DNA from: Cupriavidus metallidurans CH34
Lineage (GTDB): Bacteria; Pseudomonadota; Gammaproteobacteria; Burkholderiales; Burkholderiaceae
Assembly (NCBI RefSeq): GCF_000196015.1
Contig: NC_007973.1
Coordinates: 3,720,001 to 3,784,000, forward strand
Length of the DNA: 64,000 bases
Direction of reading: 5' to 3'
Both the position numbers and the translations under genes were made by a program. This document shows, one piece after another, positions 27,301 to 34,964 of the stretch; position 1 is the first letter of the stretch, and every line of letters starts with the position of its first letter. The notes below the pieces were generated by a model. The model saw only the letters and a list, made by a program, of their open reading frames with translations. It ran no database searches and was not told where the DNA came from.

Positions 27301-27584
27301 AACAGGCCGTCGCCGGCCATGTCGCGCAGGTAGGACAGCGGTGGCCCGATGATCTTGCGAAAGCGCGTGGCGTCGCACAACTCGCTGGCCAGCGCGACCG
27401 ACGACACGAACGGCACGCGCTTGCCGGCGAAGTCGAGTTCGAAGATGCCATCGTGGTGGCGGCTACGCGCCAGCAAATGCTGGCCGACCTCGCCCGGCGT
27501 GATCTGGAACAGGTTGCCGAAGATCGGCCAGCCCGGATCGCGGGGAATCGGCTCGAGGGCAGCGGCAGGTGTTGCAGTGGACAT
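24390..27584 (-). CDS. Self-sufficient cytochrome P450-NADPH reductase fusion, CYP102 (BM3) family
   Basis: A 1064-residue soluble fatty acid hydroxylase fused to its own reductase, close in length to P450 BM3 (1048). Haem domain about 1-460: I-helix AGHETTSG at 272-279, ExxR at 329-332 and haem ligand Cys410 in FGQGERACIGRQF. The BM3 Phe87 equivalent is kept as Phe95 (GDGLFTAH). Reductase: FMN loop LCASSLGTARELAEQ (about 494), FAD site RLYSIASSP, NADPH site GPGTGIAPFRGFLEER. It catalyses subterminal hydroxylation of medium and long fatty acids in the family. ATG 27584 matches the family N-terminus; the upstream 35 residues do not. No TetR-like regulator gene, common beside CYP102, is adjacent. 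Confidence 0.95.
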   Translation of the reverse strand: MSTATPAAALEPIPRDPGWPIFGNLFQITPGEVGQHLLARSRHHDGIFELDFAGKRVPFVSSVALASELCDATRFRKIIGPPLSYLRDMAGDGLFTAHSDEPNWGCAHRILMPAFSQRAMKAYFDVMLRVANRLVDKWDRQGPDADIAVADDMTRLTLDTIALAGFGYDFASFASDELDPFVMAMVGALGEAMQKLTRLPIQDRFMGRAHRQAAEDIAYMRNLVDDVIRQRRVSPTSGMDLLNLMLEARDPETDRRLDDANIRNQVITFLIAGHETTSGLLTFALYELLRNPGVLAQAYAEVDTVLPGDALPVYADLARMPVLDRVLKETLRLWPTAPAFAVAPFDDVVLGGRYRLRKDRRISVVLTALHRDPKVWANPERFDIDRFLPENEAKLPAHAYMPFGQGERACIGRQFALTEAKLALALMLRNFAFQDPHDYQFRLKETLTIKPDQFVLRVRRRRPHERFVTRQASQAVADAAQTDVRGHGQAMTVLCASSLGTARELAEQIHAGAIAAGFDAKLADLDDAVGVLPTSGLVVVVAATYNGRAPDSARKFEAMLDADDASGYRANGMRLALLGCGNSQWATYQAFPRRVFDFFITAGAVPLLPRGEADGNGDFDQAAERWLAQLWQALQADGAGTGGLGVDVQVRSMAAIRAETLPAGTQAFTVLSNDELVGDPSGLWDFSIEAPRTSTRDIRLQLPPGITYRTGDHIAVWPQNDAQLVSELCERLDLDPDAQATISAPHGMGRGLPIDQALPVRQLLTHFIELQDVVSRQTLRALAQATRCPFTKQSIEQLASDDAEHGYATKVVARRLGILDVLVEHPAIALTLQELLACTVPMRPRLYSIASSPLVSPDVATLLVGTVCAPALSGRGQFRGVASTWLQHLPPGARVSASIRTPNPPFAPDPDPAAPMLLIGPGTGIAPFRGFLEERALRKMAGNAVTPAQLYFGCRHPQHDWLYREDIERWAGQGVVEVHPAYSVVPDAPRYVQDLLWQRREQVWAQVRDGATIYVCGDGRRMAPAVRQTLIEIGMAQGGMTDKAASDWFGGLVAQGRYRQDVFN

Positions 27585-27790
27585 GGGGGAAGCGCCTTGT
27601 CGCGCGTGGACGTCATCAGGAAGGCTGCCGTCGACGATCGCCAGATTCGACGGCGAAGTCAACGCACTGGCACCGAGGATGCCTTCCAATCGGCACTTCT
27701 GTCCGCTCTGCCCCGTCCGTTTGAAATGTTTGTTCGAATCCCGGGCGCGGGCACCGAACCGACTACCGGATCGAATGCGCGATCGACTGC

Positions 27791-28195
27791 CTAATCAAGC
27801 ACCTTGCCGCGCAGGGCCTTGACCTGGCCGCGCTGGGTCTTGGCCTCGATCCGGCGCTTGCGCGACGCCAGCGTCGGCCGCGTGGCCCGCCGCACGCGCG
27901 GCGGCTCCGCCACGCTGCGCACCAGTTCGTGCAGCCGCCGGATTGCCTCTTCCCGGTTCAACTCCAGGCTGCGATGCTGCTGGGCCTTGATGACCACCAC
28001 GCCGTCGCGCGTGATGCGATGGTCGTGCAGCGCCAGCAGCCGCTCCTTGTGATCGGGCTCCAGCGACGACGCACGCACGTCATAGCGCAGATGCACGGCG
28101 TTCGACACCTTGTTGATGTTCTGCCCGCCCGCGCCCTGGGCGCGGATCGCGGTGATGTCGTACTCCTGATGTGGGATGAAAAAATCGTCGGCCAT
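27791..28195 (-). CDS. arfB: Alternative ribosome-rescue factor ArfB (YaeJ)
   Basis: A 134-residue peptidyl-tRNA hydrolase that frees ribosomes stalled on mRNA without a stop codon. The GGQ motif is in IRAQGAGGQNINKVSNAVHL (about residues 16-35), where its Gln hydrolyses peptidyl-tRNA. The C-terminal tail (about 100-134) is strongly basic (RRATRPTLASRKRRIEAKTQ), which enters the empty mRNA channel. Length and both parts agree with ArfB rather than with full release factors. The start at 28195 begins with the usual short N-terminus. It is a single gene between the P450 gene and the FAD oxidase gene. Confidence 0.95.
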   Translation of the reverse strand: MADDFFIPHQEYDITAIRAQGAGGQNINKVSNAVHLRYDVRASSLEPDHKERLLALHDHRITRDGVVVIKAQQHRSLELNREEAIRRLHELVRSVAEPPRVRRATRPTLASRKRRIEAKTQRGQVKALRGKVLD

Positions 28196-28243
28196 GCGCC
28201 GCATCATAGCAACGCTGTGGCCGACGATGTGGAGCAATCGGTA

Positions 28244-29635
28244 TCAGGACGCCGGCGCGATGTTCTGATTCGTGGAGAACAGGTTCTGCGGATCGTAGGT
28301 GCGCTTGATCTGCGCCAGGCGGGCGTAGTTCGGGCCATAGGCCGCGCCGATGCGCGCGGTTTCATCGTCGGTCAGGAAGTTCACGTAGACGCCGCCAGTG
28401 GCGAACGTCTCTGTGGCGCGGAAAAAGTCGCGCGCCCAGGCGATACAGGCGGCGTCCTCGTCGGGACGCTCCCACCGCGCGTGAACGTTCAGCACATAGC
28501 GGGCGTCGCGATGGTGATACGCGGTGGCATCGGGCGCCACGCGATTGGCCACGCCGCCCACCTGCCCGACGAAGATGTCCGCCAGCGGCGACGGTAGCCG
28601 CAGTGCGAAGTCCGTCATGGCGTCGATCGCCCCATCCTCGAGCCGAGTGAAATTGTGCGACTTCCAGTAGTTGCGGGCACCCGGACCAAGCAACGCGTCG
28701 AAGGCCTGTTGCCACGCGGTGTAAGGCATCTGTCCGACGTGTTCGCCCACGGTCTCCCCGAACTTGCGCAGCGGTTCGATCGCCTTCTCCGCGGCGGCCG
28801 GATCGCCGTCGTGGAACACCGCCAGCACCACCACATCCTTGCCATGCGCGGAGGCCGGCAGGAAGGGCAGCGGCGGCGCTTTACGCAGCACGACCCAGAC
28901 GTTGAGATCCTCGGGCATCGTCGATTCCACATAGGCGCGGTATTGGCGGAGCACTGCCTTCGCCTCGACCGCCGGGAAGACCAGCAGGCCCGCCGTGATC
29001 ATCGGCCCCACGGGATGCAGTCGGAACTGGAAGAGCGTCACCACGCCGAAGTTGCCGCCACCGCCGCGCAACGCCCAGAACAGCTCAGGCTCATGTCGCG
29101 AATCGGTCCAGTGACGCGTGCCGTCAGCGGTGACGATCTCGCAGCCGAGCAGGTTATCCACAGTCATGCCGTACTTGCGCGTGAGCCAGCCGAAGCCTCC
29201 ACCAAGTGTCAGTCCAGCTACGCCGGTGGTCGAATTGATCCCGAGCGGCGTGGCCAGACCCTGCGCCTGCGCCTCATGGTCGAAATCGGCGAGCGTGGCG
29301 CCGGGACTCACCCACGCTACGCGTTCGAGTGGGTCCACGTGGACGGTACGCAGTTGCGACAGGTCGATGACGAGACCGCCGTTGCAGATCGCGCTGCCAG
29401 CGATGTTGTGCCCGCCGCCCCGCACCGCGAGCACCAGGCCACGGTCGCGCGCGAAGCCGACGGCCTGCATCACGTCGGCCGTGCCCGAACACTGGACGAT
29501 GATCGCCGGACGCCTGTCGACGGTGGCATTCCAGACCGTACGTGCTGTTTCGTATCCTGCATCGGCGGGGAGCAGCACCTTGCCGCGCACGGCGTGGCGC
29601 AGCATGTCGATATGATCAGTGGTCAGGTTGGGCAT
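28244..29635 (-). CDS. FAD-binding oxidoreductase with berberine-bridge (BBE) C-terminus
   Basis: A 463-residue PCMH-type flavoprotein oxidase. Residues about 35-205 bind FAD, with His76 in RGGGHNIAG as the likely covalent FAD attachment site, and TTGVAGLTLGGGFGWLTRKYG as the second FAD region. The C-terminal BBE motif reads YDPQNLFSTNQNI. The expected second covalent residue, Cys, is not present at the usual GCEIVTADG spot in a recognisable form, so attachment may be single. Such enzymes oxidise sugars, alkaloids or aromatic alcohols; the substrate is unknown. GGAGG lies before ATG 29635. It is a lone leftward gene. Confidence 0.88.
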   Translation of the reverse strand: MPNLTTDHIDMLRHAVRGKVLLPADAGYETARTVWNATVDRRPAIIVQCSGTADVMQAVGFARDRGLVLAVRGGGHNIAGSAICNGGLVIDLSQLRTVHVDPLERVAWVSPGATLADFDHEAQAQGLATPLGINSTTGVAGLTLGGGFGWLTRKYGMTVDNLLGCEIVTADGTRHWTDSRHEPELFWALRGGGGNFGVVTLFQFRLHPVGPMITAGLLVFPAVEAKAVLRQYRAYVESTMPEDLNVWVVLRKAPPLPFLPASAHGKDVVVLAVFHDGDPAAAEKAIEPLRKFGETVGEHVGQMPYTAWQQAFDALLGPGARNYWKSHNFTRLEDGAIDAMTDFALRLPSPLADIFVGQVGGVANRVAPDATAYHHRDARYVLNVHARWERPDEDAACIAWARDFFRATETFATGGVYVNFLTDDETARIGAAYGPNYARLAQIKRTYDPQNLFSTNQNIAPAS

Positions 29636-29854
29636 GGCGGTACCTCCACAAACATGCCCGGGGCTTCGGAATTCGCACCCGGAGGAGATATCCATGCAAG
29701 GCACGCGCCAATGGGCGGAAAGCCGCATTGGCGCTGGATTGTCTCAATGTACGGGGTAGCAACGCCGAGGCGAGTTGGCCCGACCTGTTGCAAAGTTGGG
29801 ACGGCGTGAAAGGGACATCCGCGCGCCCGGCACGGTCACGCTGGCAGACAGACT

Positions 29855-30655
29855 TTATCGCTGCCAGCGAGGGGGGCGCTTCTGCAGGAACGCATCGATG
29901 CCCTCGCCCGCATCCTCCTCCATCATGTTCCGCGCCATGACGTCGCCCGCGAATGCATAGGCATCGCCCAGCTCCATCAGGCGCTGGCGATAGAACATCG
30001 CCTTGCCGTAGCGAATCGCTGCCGGGCTCTTGGACAGAATCGCCTCCGCCTTGCGCGCCACGGCGGCGTCAAGCTCCTGCTCGGGCACGGCCTCGTTGAT
30101 CAGGCCCCAATCCGCTGCCGTCTCGGCATCGATGAAGCGGCCGGTTACGAGCAGGTCGAACGCGCGTTTGGTCGAGACATTGCGCGACAACGCCACCGAT
30201 GGCGTGGAGCAGAACAAGCCGACGTTGATGCCGGACACCGCGAACTTCGCCGCAACCGACGCAATAGCCAGGTCGCAACTCGCCACGAGCTGGCAGCCGG
30301 CGGCCGTGGCAATGCCGTGCACCCGCGCGATGACCGGCACCGGCAATGCCTGGATCGCCTGCATGACCACGCTGCATTGCGCGAACAGCGTGCGGTAGTA
30401 AGCCAGGTCCGGGCGACCGCGCATCTCGCGCAGATCGTGCCCGGCGCAGAACGCCTTGCCTTCGGCGGCCAGCACGACGCAACGTACCGAGTCGTCCCGG
30501 GCGACATCCTCGAAGGCCACGCGCAGCGCTTCGAGCATGGCTTCGGACAGCGCGTTGAACTGCTGCGGCCGGTTCAGCCGTAGCGTCACCACGCCATCAT
30601 GGGTCTCTCGTAACACGAAGGGGTCAACAGCCTTGCCGCCGGATTCCATTTCCAC
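29855..30655 (-). CDS. Enoyl-CoA hydratase/isomerase family protein
   Basis: A 266-residue crotonase-superfamily enzyme that likely hydrates enoyl-CoA or carries out a related step. The oxyanion-hole segments are AAEGKAFCAGHDLREM (about 63-78) and IATAAGCQLVASCDLAIAS (about 115-133). The pattern, including HDLREM, resembles ECHDC3-like hydratases. Catalytic acid assignment is not clear: the usual second Glu position is occupied within SGINVGLFCSTPSVALSRNV, where the first Glu is absent, so isomerase-only or weak hydratase activity is possible. Translation may start at GTG 30655 (GGAGCG seven bases before) or ATG 30649. It stands alone. Confidence 0.88.
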   Translation of the reverse strand: MEMESGGKAVDPFVLRETHDGVVTLRLNRPQQFNALSEAMLEALRVAFEDVARDDSVRCVVLAAEGKAFCAGHDLREMRGRPDLAYYRTLFAQCSVVMQAIQALPVPVIARVHGIATAAGCQLVASCDLAIASVAAKFAVSGINVGLFCSTPSVALSRNVSTKRAFDLLVTGRFIDAETAADWGLINEAVPEQELDAAVARKAEAILSKSPAAIRYGKAMFYRQRLMELGDAYAFAGDVMARNMMEEDAGEGIDAFLQKRPPRWQR

Positions 30656-30919
30656 GTCTGCGCTCCGTCAAGGGGTGAGTGTCCAGGTTCGGACCTGCAG
30701 GAATGTCCGGTCAACTCGGGCAGATATCCGGCCGGCGAACCATCCAGACCCTATTCGACACCAGAACAAAGCTGGAATCCACTGATTGGTCTGGCACAAC
30801 TTGCGTCTTTTTGCGCACTTTAACCCGTGCGCAGTGACCTGGCAGACACCGGAACAGCGACTAATATGGTGTTACGCACCAGCCCCGTGCGGTATCTACA
30901 ACAGCGGAGGGAAATTGCA

Positions 30920-31300
30920 ATGGCAAGAAGACTGAGCTGGCTCGCAGCAACGGCAACGGCATGTGTCGTGATGACGATGGGCCAAAGCGCCCTGGCCCAG
31001 GAAATTCCACTGGTCACCGGCAAGCAATGGACACAATCGACCGAACAGATGAAGAAGGCCTATCTGGTGGGCATCGCCAATCTGGCCCAGGTGGAATCGG
31101 CTTACTACGCCGACAAGCCGCCCGGCGACACCCAGAGCATCATGCCCCGTCTGTCGAAGGGGCTCAGGGGCCATACGCTCGATACCGTGCGTCAACGTGT
31201 GGATAACTGGTATGCGGCGCACCCCGACCAGCTTGCGCGGCCGGTGATCGAGACGATCTGGTTCGACATGGTCATTCCCGGCCTGCAACCCCAAAAGTGA
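30920..31300 (+). CDS. Small periplasmic hypothetical protein
   Basis: A 126-residue protein with a signal peptide (ARRLSWLAATATACVVMTMG, cleavage after SALA near residue 26). The mature part has a helical look, with QMKKAYLVGIANLAQVESAYY, then LRGHTLDTVRQRVDNWYAAHP and ending IWFDMVIPGLQPQK. No known motif was recognised. GGAGG precedes ATG 30920. It sits 9 bases before a small lipoprotein gene and is probably translated from the same mRNA. Confidence 0.75.
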   Translation: MARRLSWLAATATACVVMTMGQSALAQEIPLVTGKQWTQSTEQMKKAYLVGIANLAQVESAYYADKPPGDTQSIMPRLSKGLRGHTLDTVRQRVDNWYAAHPDQLARPVIETIWFDMVIPGLQPQK

Positions 31301-31309
31301 GGTGATGCC

Positions 31310-31543
31310 ATGAAACGATTTCAACAGATTGGTGTGGTGCTGGCCATCGTCGGCGCCGCTGGGTGTACGAACATGACGCCGCAGCAGCAAGGCACGGTAT
31401 CCGGCGCGGCAATCGGTGCCGCGGCAGGCGCGGGTATCGCGGCGATTGCCGGCGGCAGCGGCTGGACCGGCGCCGCCATCGGCGCCGTCGCTGGCGGGGT
31501 GGCGGGAAACATCAAGGGCAACAAGCAGCAGAGCTGGTACTGA
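31310..31543 (+). CDS. Small glycine-zipper lipoprotein
   Basis: A 77-residue protein with a lipoprotein signal (VVLAIVGAAGC, Cys19) and a glycine-zipper helix (GAAIGAAAGAGIAAIAGGSG and GAAIGAVAGGVAGNIKG). Such OsmB/YmgG-like proteins sit in the outer membrane. The motif MTPQQQGTVSGAAIGA is shared, with changes, with the second small lipoprotein at 40922-41143, so the two are paralogues. It follows the periplasmic protein gene after 9 bases. Function unknown; a role in envelope integrity is inferred from the family. Confidence 0.8.
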   Translation: MKRFQQIGVVLAIVGAAGCTNMTPQQQGTVSGAAIGAAAGAGIAAIAGGSGWTGAAIGAVAGGVAGNIKGNKQQSWY

Positions 31544-31720
31544 TCGTCCCTTGTCCCTGTAAATCGCCCTTGCGGCGATCGGCGCGGATTTGGGTACGCA
31601 TGGCATTGGCCCGTGCGTATCGGGTCCGCGCCTTTGACTTCTGGCATCGGGCGACGGAAATCCAGCTATGGCCGGTGCGCAGCCTGAGTTGAAATCACTT
31701 CGGGAAAGTCTTGCTGGGAT

Positions 31721-31796
31721 TGGCGCGCCCGGCTGGGATCGAACCAGCAACCCCTGCCTTCGGAGGGCAGTACTCTATCCATTGAGCTACGGGCGC
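31721..31796 (-). tRNA. tRNA-Arg (anticodon CCG)
   Basis: Minus-strand cloverleaf. Acceptor GCGCCCG (31796-31790) pairs with CGGGCGC (31731-31725); the anticodon arm CTGCC-CTCCGAA-GGCAG reads anticodon CCG; the T-arm is GCTGG-TTCGATC-CCAGC. The CCA end is encoded at 31723-31721. Decodes CGG. Confidence 0.96.
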
Positions 31797-31961
31797 GATG
31801 TGGGCTTTGCTGACAACGGGCGAGTGCCGCCGTCGGAAAGTCGCATAGGATACTCCGTTTGACCCAGCCCGTCCATGCGGGTTGCGCCGGTTAGTGCGAT
31901 TACGGGTCTCCACGGGTCTCCCAGCCGCCGCTTTTGGCCCCCGGAGGCCATGTCTTGCGTC

Positions 31962-31967
31962 TATAAT
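31962..31967 (+). promoter_or_regulatory. Candidate -10 element for the cytochrome c gene leader
   Basis: A perfect TATAAT at 31962-31967 lies 255 bases before the cytochrome start. No good -35 hexamer was found at the right spacing, so an activator or another start site may be used. If correct, the mRNA has a leader of about 250 bases. Confidence 0.35.
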
Positions 31968-31976
31968 CGGCTCCTA

Positions 31977-32149
31977 TTTGCGTCGCCAGAGAGACGTACC
32001 CGGGACCTGAGACAACCCGGACGCAAAAACGACAGATTCATCCCCGAAAACAGGGACGCTATCCAGACGAGGCCAGGCCGAAACGGCCAGGCGCGTGGAC
32101 GTGGGCAGTTGAAGCCGCGCTGCGACGCCAGAGTCGTCCGGATAGCGTC
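31977..32149 (+). ncRNA. Structured leader or small RNA upstream of the cytochrome c5 gene
   Basis: Two strong folds follow the TATAAT. TTTGCGTC (31977-31984) pairs with GACGCAAA (32021-32028), enclosing a CCGGG/CCCGG stem. GACGCTATCC (32055-32064) pairs with GGATAGCGTC (32140-32149), enclosing a GGCCG-AAA-CGGCC hairpin (32076-32088) and a GGACG/CGTCC stem. The region has no natural-looking reading frame. It may be a long 5' UTR with regulatory structure, or an independent RNA of about 180 bases. It does not match a riboswitch that I can name. Confidence 0.45.
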
Positions 32150-32222
32150 TCCAAGGGCCAGACAAAGCAAGCCGCCCCCAACGTGCTGTGCAATAGGTTT
32201 CCCGCAAAATCGAGAGTTCTGT

Positions 32223-33107
32223 ATGAGTGACGTCCACCAAGAAAACGACCACCACGAGTCGCCAATCAAGACCCCCAAGCAGCTGATCGTCGTCGTGATC
32301 GCAGCGTTCCTGATCCCGATCCTCGTCATCATCCTGCTGGTCAACTTTGTCGGACACGGCACCCGCGAAGGCGCCGGCTCAACCCAGTCTGCCGAGGCAA
32401 TCAACGACCGCATCAAGCCCGTGGCCTCGCTCGAAATCAAGGACCCCAACGCACCGCGCGTCCTGAAGACCGGCGAAGAGGTCTACAAGGCCGTCTGCGC
32501 AGCCTGCCATGCCAGCGGTGCCGCTGGTGCGCCGAAGTACGGCGTGGCGGGTGACTGGGCGGGCCGCATCGGCCAGGGCTTCGACGGCCTGATGAAGTCG
32601 GTGCTCAACGGCAAGAACGCGATGCCTGCTCGTGCCGGCACCACCCCGGACGACCTGAGCGACTACGAACTGGCCCGTGCCGTGGTGTACATGGCCGACG
32701 CCGGTGGCGCCAAGTTCCCTGAGCCGGCAGCCCCGGCCGCTGGCGCACCGGCCCAGGCCGCCGCTCCGGCAGCCGACGCACCCGCCGCCGCCCCTGCTGC
32801 TGCAGCGCCTGCCGCCGCCGCGGCTCCAGCCCCTGCTGCTGCCGCTGCTGCACCGGCCGCCGCTTCGGCTGAAACAGGCAAGAAGGTATATGAACAAGTC
32901 TGTGCGGCTTGCCATGCCTCTGGCGTGGCTGGCGCGCCGAAGTTCGGCGACAAGGCCGCCTGGGCACCGCGCCTGAAGGAAGGCATGGACGCAGTCCACA
33001 ATTACGCGCTGAAGGGCAAGGGCGTGATGCCGCCGAAGGGTGGCTATGCCGGTCCGGACGCCGACGTGATCGCCGCTTCGAACTACATGGCAGAGGCCGG
33101 CAAGTAA
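32223..33107 (+). CDS. Dihaem cytochrome c5 family protein
   Basis: A 294-residue membrane-anchored electron carrier. A hydrophilic His-rich start is followed by a transmembrane helix at about residues 23-43 (LIVVVIAAFLIPILVIILLV). Two cytochrome c domains come next, each with CAACH (about 94-98 and 224-228), matching Met-containing loops (NAMPA and GVMPPKGG) as axial ligands. The domains are joined by a roughly 55-residue Ala/Pro linker that probably spans the periplasm. The protein is likely a donor to a terminal oxidase or reductase; the partner is not in the window. The open frame reaches back to 31875, but the ATG at 32223 starts the conserved part. Confidence 0.9.
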   Translation: MSDVHQENDHHESPIKTPKQLIVVVIAAFLIPILVIILLVNFVGHGTREGAGSTQSAEAINDRIKPVASLEIKDPNAPRVLKTGEEVYKAVCAACHASGAAGAPKYGVAGDWAGRIGQGFDGLMKSVLNGKNAMPARAGTTPDDLSDYELARAVVYMADAGGAKFPEPAAPAAGAPAQAAAPAADAPAAAPAAAAPAAAAAPAPAAAAAAPAAASAETGKKVYEQVCAACHASGVAGAPKFGDKAAWAPRLKEGMDAVHNYALKGKGVMPPKGGYAGPDADVIAASNYMAEAGK

Positions 33108-33160
33108 GAGCGAATGACAGTGACGCCCGGGGGCAACCCCGGAAGTCACCCCGGCTCCAC

Positions 33161-33195
33161 AAAAAAAGCCCGCGAATATCTCGCGGGCTTTTTTT
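33161..33195. terminator. Bidirectional rho-independent terminator
   Basis: A-run (33161-33167), perfect 8-bp stem GCCCGCGA (33168-33175) / TCGCGGGC (33181-33188) with an ATATC loop, then T-run (33189-33195). It serves both the rightward cytochrome gene and the leftward hemN. Confidence 0.95.
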
Positions 33196-33226
33196 ATTGG
33201 CTCATTTGCTGAGCATCAAAATTTCT

Positions 33227-34729
33227 TTAAACGACGCGTGAGTAGCGCACCAGCGGGATGACCTTCGCGTCGTTGGCCGCCGGCGCTGCCGGCTTGGGAC
33301 GCAGCGCGTCTTCACGCAGATAGTGATCGAACACCATCGCGATGCGACGCACCAGCAGTCGACCCAGCGGCGTGATCTCGATCCGGTTCCGTGTGCGCCG
33401 AAGCAGATGGTCCAGGGCCAGCTTGTCGAGGTCGACCAGTTCGGCGGCGAATTTCTGCGCGAAATTGATGCTGTACGAGGCTTCCACGGCAGGAATATCG
33501 AGCGTGCCGTTGCACATCAGTTCGCCGATGATGAACTTGCGCAGGCGGTCGTCTTCCGAGGTCTCGAACCCGCGCACGATCGGCAGTTGGCCTTTGTCGA
33601 GCGCGGCGTAGTACTCGTCCGTGGTGCGCGCGTTCTGCGCGTAGTGGCCCGCCACAGCGCCGATCGCCGAGACGCCGAAGCCAAGCTGGTCGTAGCCCGC
33701 GTGGGTGGCATAGCCCTGGAAATTGCGTTGCAGCCGACCTTCGCGCTGGGCGATGGCCAGATCGTCATTCGGCAACGCGAAATGGTCCATGCCGATATAG
33801 ACATAGCCAGCAGCGGTCAGGCGCTCGATCGTCGAAACGAGGATGTCGAGTTTTTCCGCGGCAGGTGGCAATGCGGCGGGATCGATGCGGCGTTGCGGTT
33901 TGAACACATGCGGGAGGTGCGCGTAGCTGTAGACCGACAGGCGGTCCGGGCGCATTTCCAGCACGCGGTCGATGGTTGCCGAGAAGCGTTGCGTGGTCTG
34001 GTGCGGCAGTCCGTAGATCAGGTCCATGCTGATCGAACGGAACCCGAGGCGTCGCGCGGCCCGCACCACGCCGTTGGTTTCCTCATATGACTGCACCCGG
34101 TGGATGGCCTGCTGCACTTCGGGATCGAAGTCCTGCACGCCAAGGCTGATCCGGTTGAAGCCAAGTTCGCCGAGCAGTTCCATGCGATCGTCGCCCACAC
34201 GGCGCGGGTCGATCTCGATCGCGTGCTCTCCCTCAGGCAGCAGCTCGAAATGCTTATGCAACGCCGACATCACGTGGCGCATTTCAACAGGATCGAGGAA
34301 CGTCGGCGTGCCGCCGCCCCAATGCGACTGCATGACCGCGCGGCGCTCGCCAAGCTGCTCGGCGGCCATGGCCATTTCGCGTGCCAGATAGTCGACGTAA
34401 CGCGCGCTGCGGGTGTGATCCTTGGTGATGATCTTGTTGCAGCCGCAGTAGTAGCAGATGTTCTCGCAGAACGGGATGTGGACGTACAGCGACAGCGGTG
34501 CCGGTACGTTCGCACGGCAGGCATCCAGGGCGCGCCGGTAGGCGGCGTCGCCGACTTCACCGTGAAAGCGATCGGCGGTGGGATACGACGTGTAGCGCGG
34601 GCCGTTGCCATCGATGCGGCCGGCAAGTTCGCGGAAGTCGGCGAGTGCGGTGCGGTCGAAGGCGGTAGACGAGGATGCGAGGCCGGAAGGAATAGCGGTA
34701 TCGGGGGTGTCGGACATGGGGGCGGACAT
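33227..34729 (-). CDS. hemN: Oxygen-independent coproporphyrinogen III dehydrogenase
   Basis: HemN is the radical-SAM enzyme that decarboxylates coproporphyrinogen III to protoporphyrinogen IX when oxygen is absent. The 500-residue protein carries the 4Fe-4S/SAM motif with Cys88, Cys92 and Cys95 ([11 protein letters not shown]), extended with a fourth Cys97 as in true HemN. The conserved [13 protein letters not shown] at about 44-56 and [18 protein letters not shown] are HemN hallmarks that separate it from the HemW group. ATG 34729 or ATG 34717 may be the start. An FNR/ANR box lies 62 bases upstream, matching anaerobic control. It converges with the cytochrome gene on a shared terminator. 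Confidence 0.96.
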   Translation of the reverse strand: MSAPMSDTPDTAIPSGLASSSTAFDRTALADFRELAGRIDGNGPRYTSYPTADRFHGEVGDAAYRRALDACRANVPAPLSLYVHIPFCENICYYCGCNKIITKDHTRSARYVDYLAREMAMAAEQLGERRAVMQSHWGGGTPTFLDPVEMRHVMSALHKHFELLPEGEHAIEIDPRRVGDDRMELLGELGFNRISLGVQDFDPEVQQAIHRVQSYEETNGVVRAARRLGFRSISMDLIYGLPHQTTQRFSATIDRVLEMRPDRLSVYSYAHLPHVFKPQRRIDPAALPPAAEKLDILVSTIERLTAAGYVYIGMDHFALPNDDLAIAQREGRLQRNFQGYATHAGYDQLGFGVSAIGAVAGHYAQNARTTDEYYAALDKGQLPIVRGFETSEDDRLRKFIIGELMCNGTLDIPAVEASYSINFAQKFAAELVDLDKLALDHLLRRTRNRIEITPLGRLLVRRIAMVFDHYLREDALRPKPAAPAANDAKVIPLVRYSRVV

Positions 34730-34790
34730 GATTGTGGTGCTTTCTAGGCGGAAGTACGTCCGATCCTATGCCTCGCCCGGGAACGCCATC

Positions 34791-34804
34791 TTGATAAGCA
34801 TCAA
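34791..34804. promoter_or_regulatory. FNR/ANR box upstream of hemN
   Basis: TTGATAAGCATCAA matches the FNR/ANR consensus TTGAT-N4-ATCAA at all ten fixed positions. It lies 62-75 bases before the hemN start at 34729, an activating position for anaerobic induction. Confidence 0.85.
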
Positions 34805-34964
34805 GGCCACGTCATGCGTGCGCCCGCCAGCCCCGCCGACGTGGGGAGCCAAGTCGCGTGCAAGTCACGGGAGCGTCATGAAGCGCCGATAGTCTCGGCC
34901 CGGTCTCGCAGCCCTGTGCTGCGCGGCGTCCTTTCTTCGCTCACACCGCTTCCGAACCACTGCC

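Noticed and set aside
25698..27794. A 698-residue plus-strand frame
   Set aside because: Antisense to the P450 fusion, which has all catalytic motifs.
31977..32149. Naming the cytochrome leader a SAH riboswitch or 6S RNA
   Set aside because: Only a short core-like stretch resembles the SAH riboswitch and the conserved flanking stems are missing; the 6S bubble could not be shown by eye.
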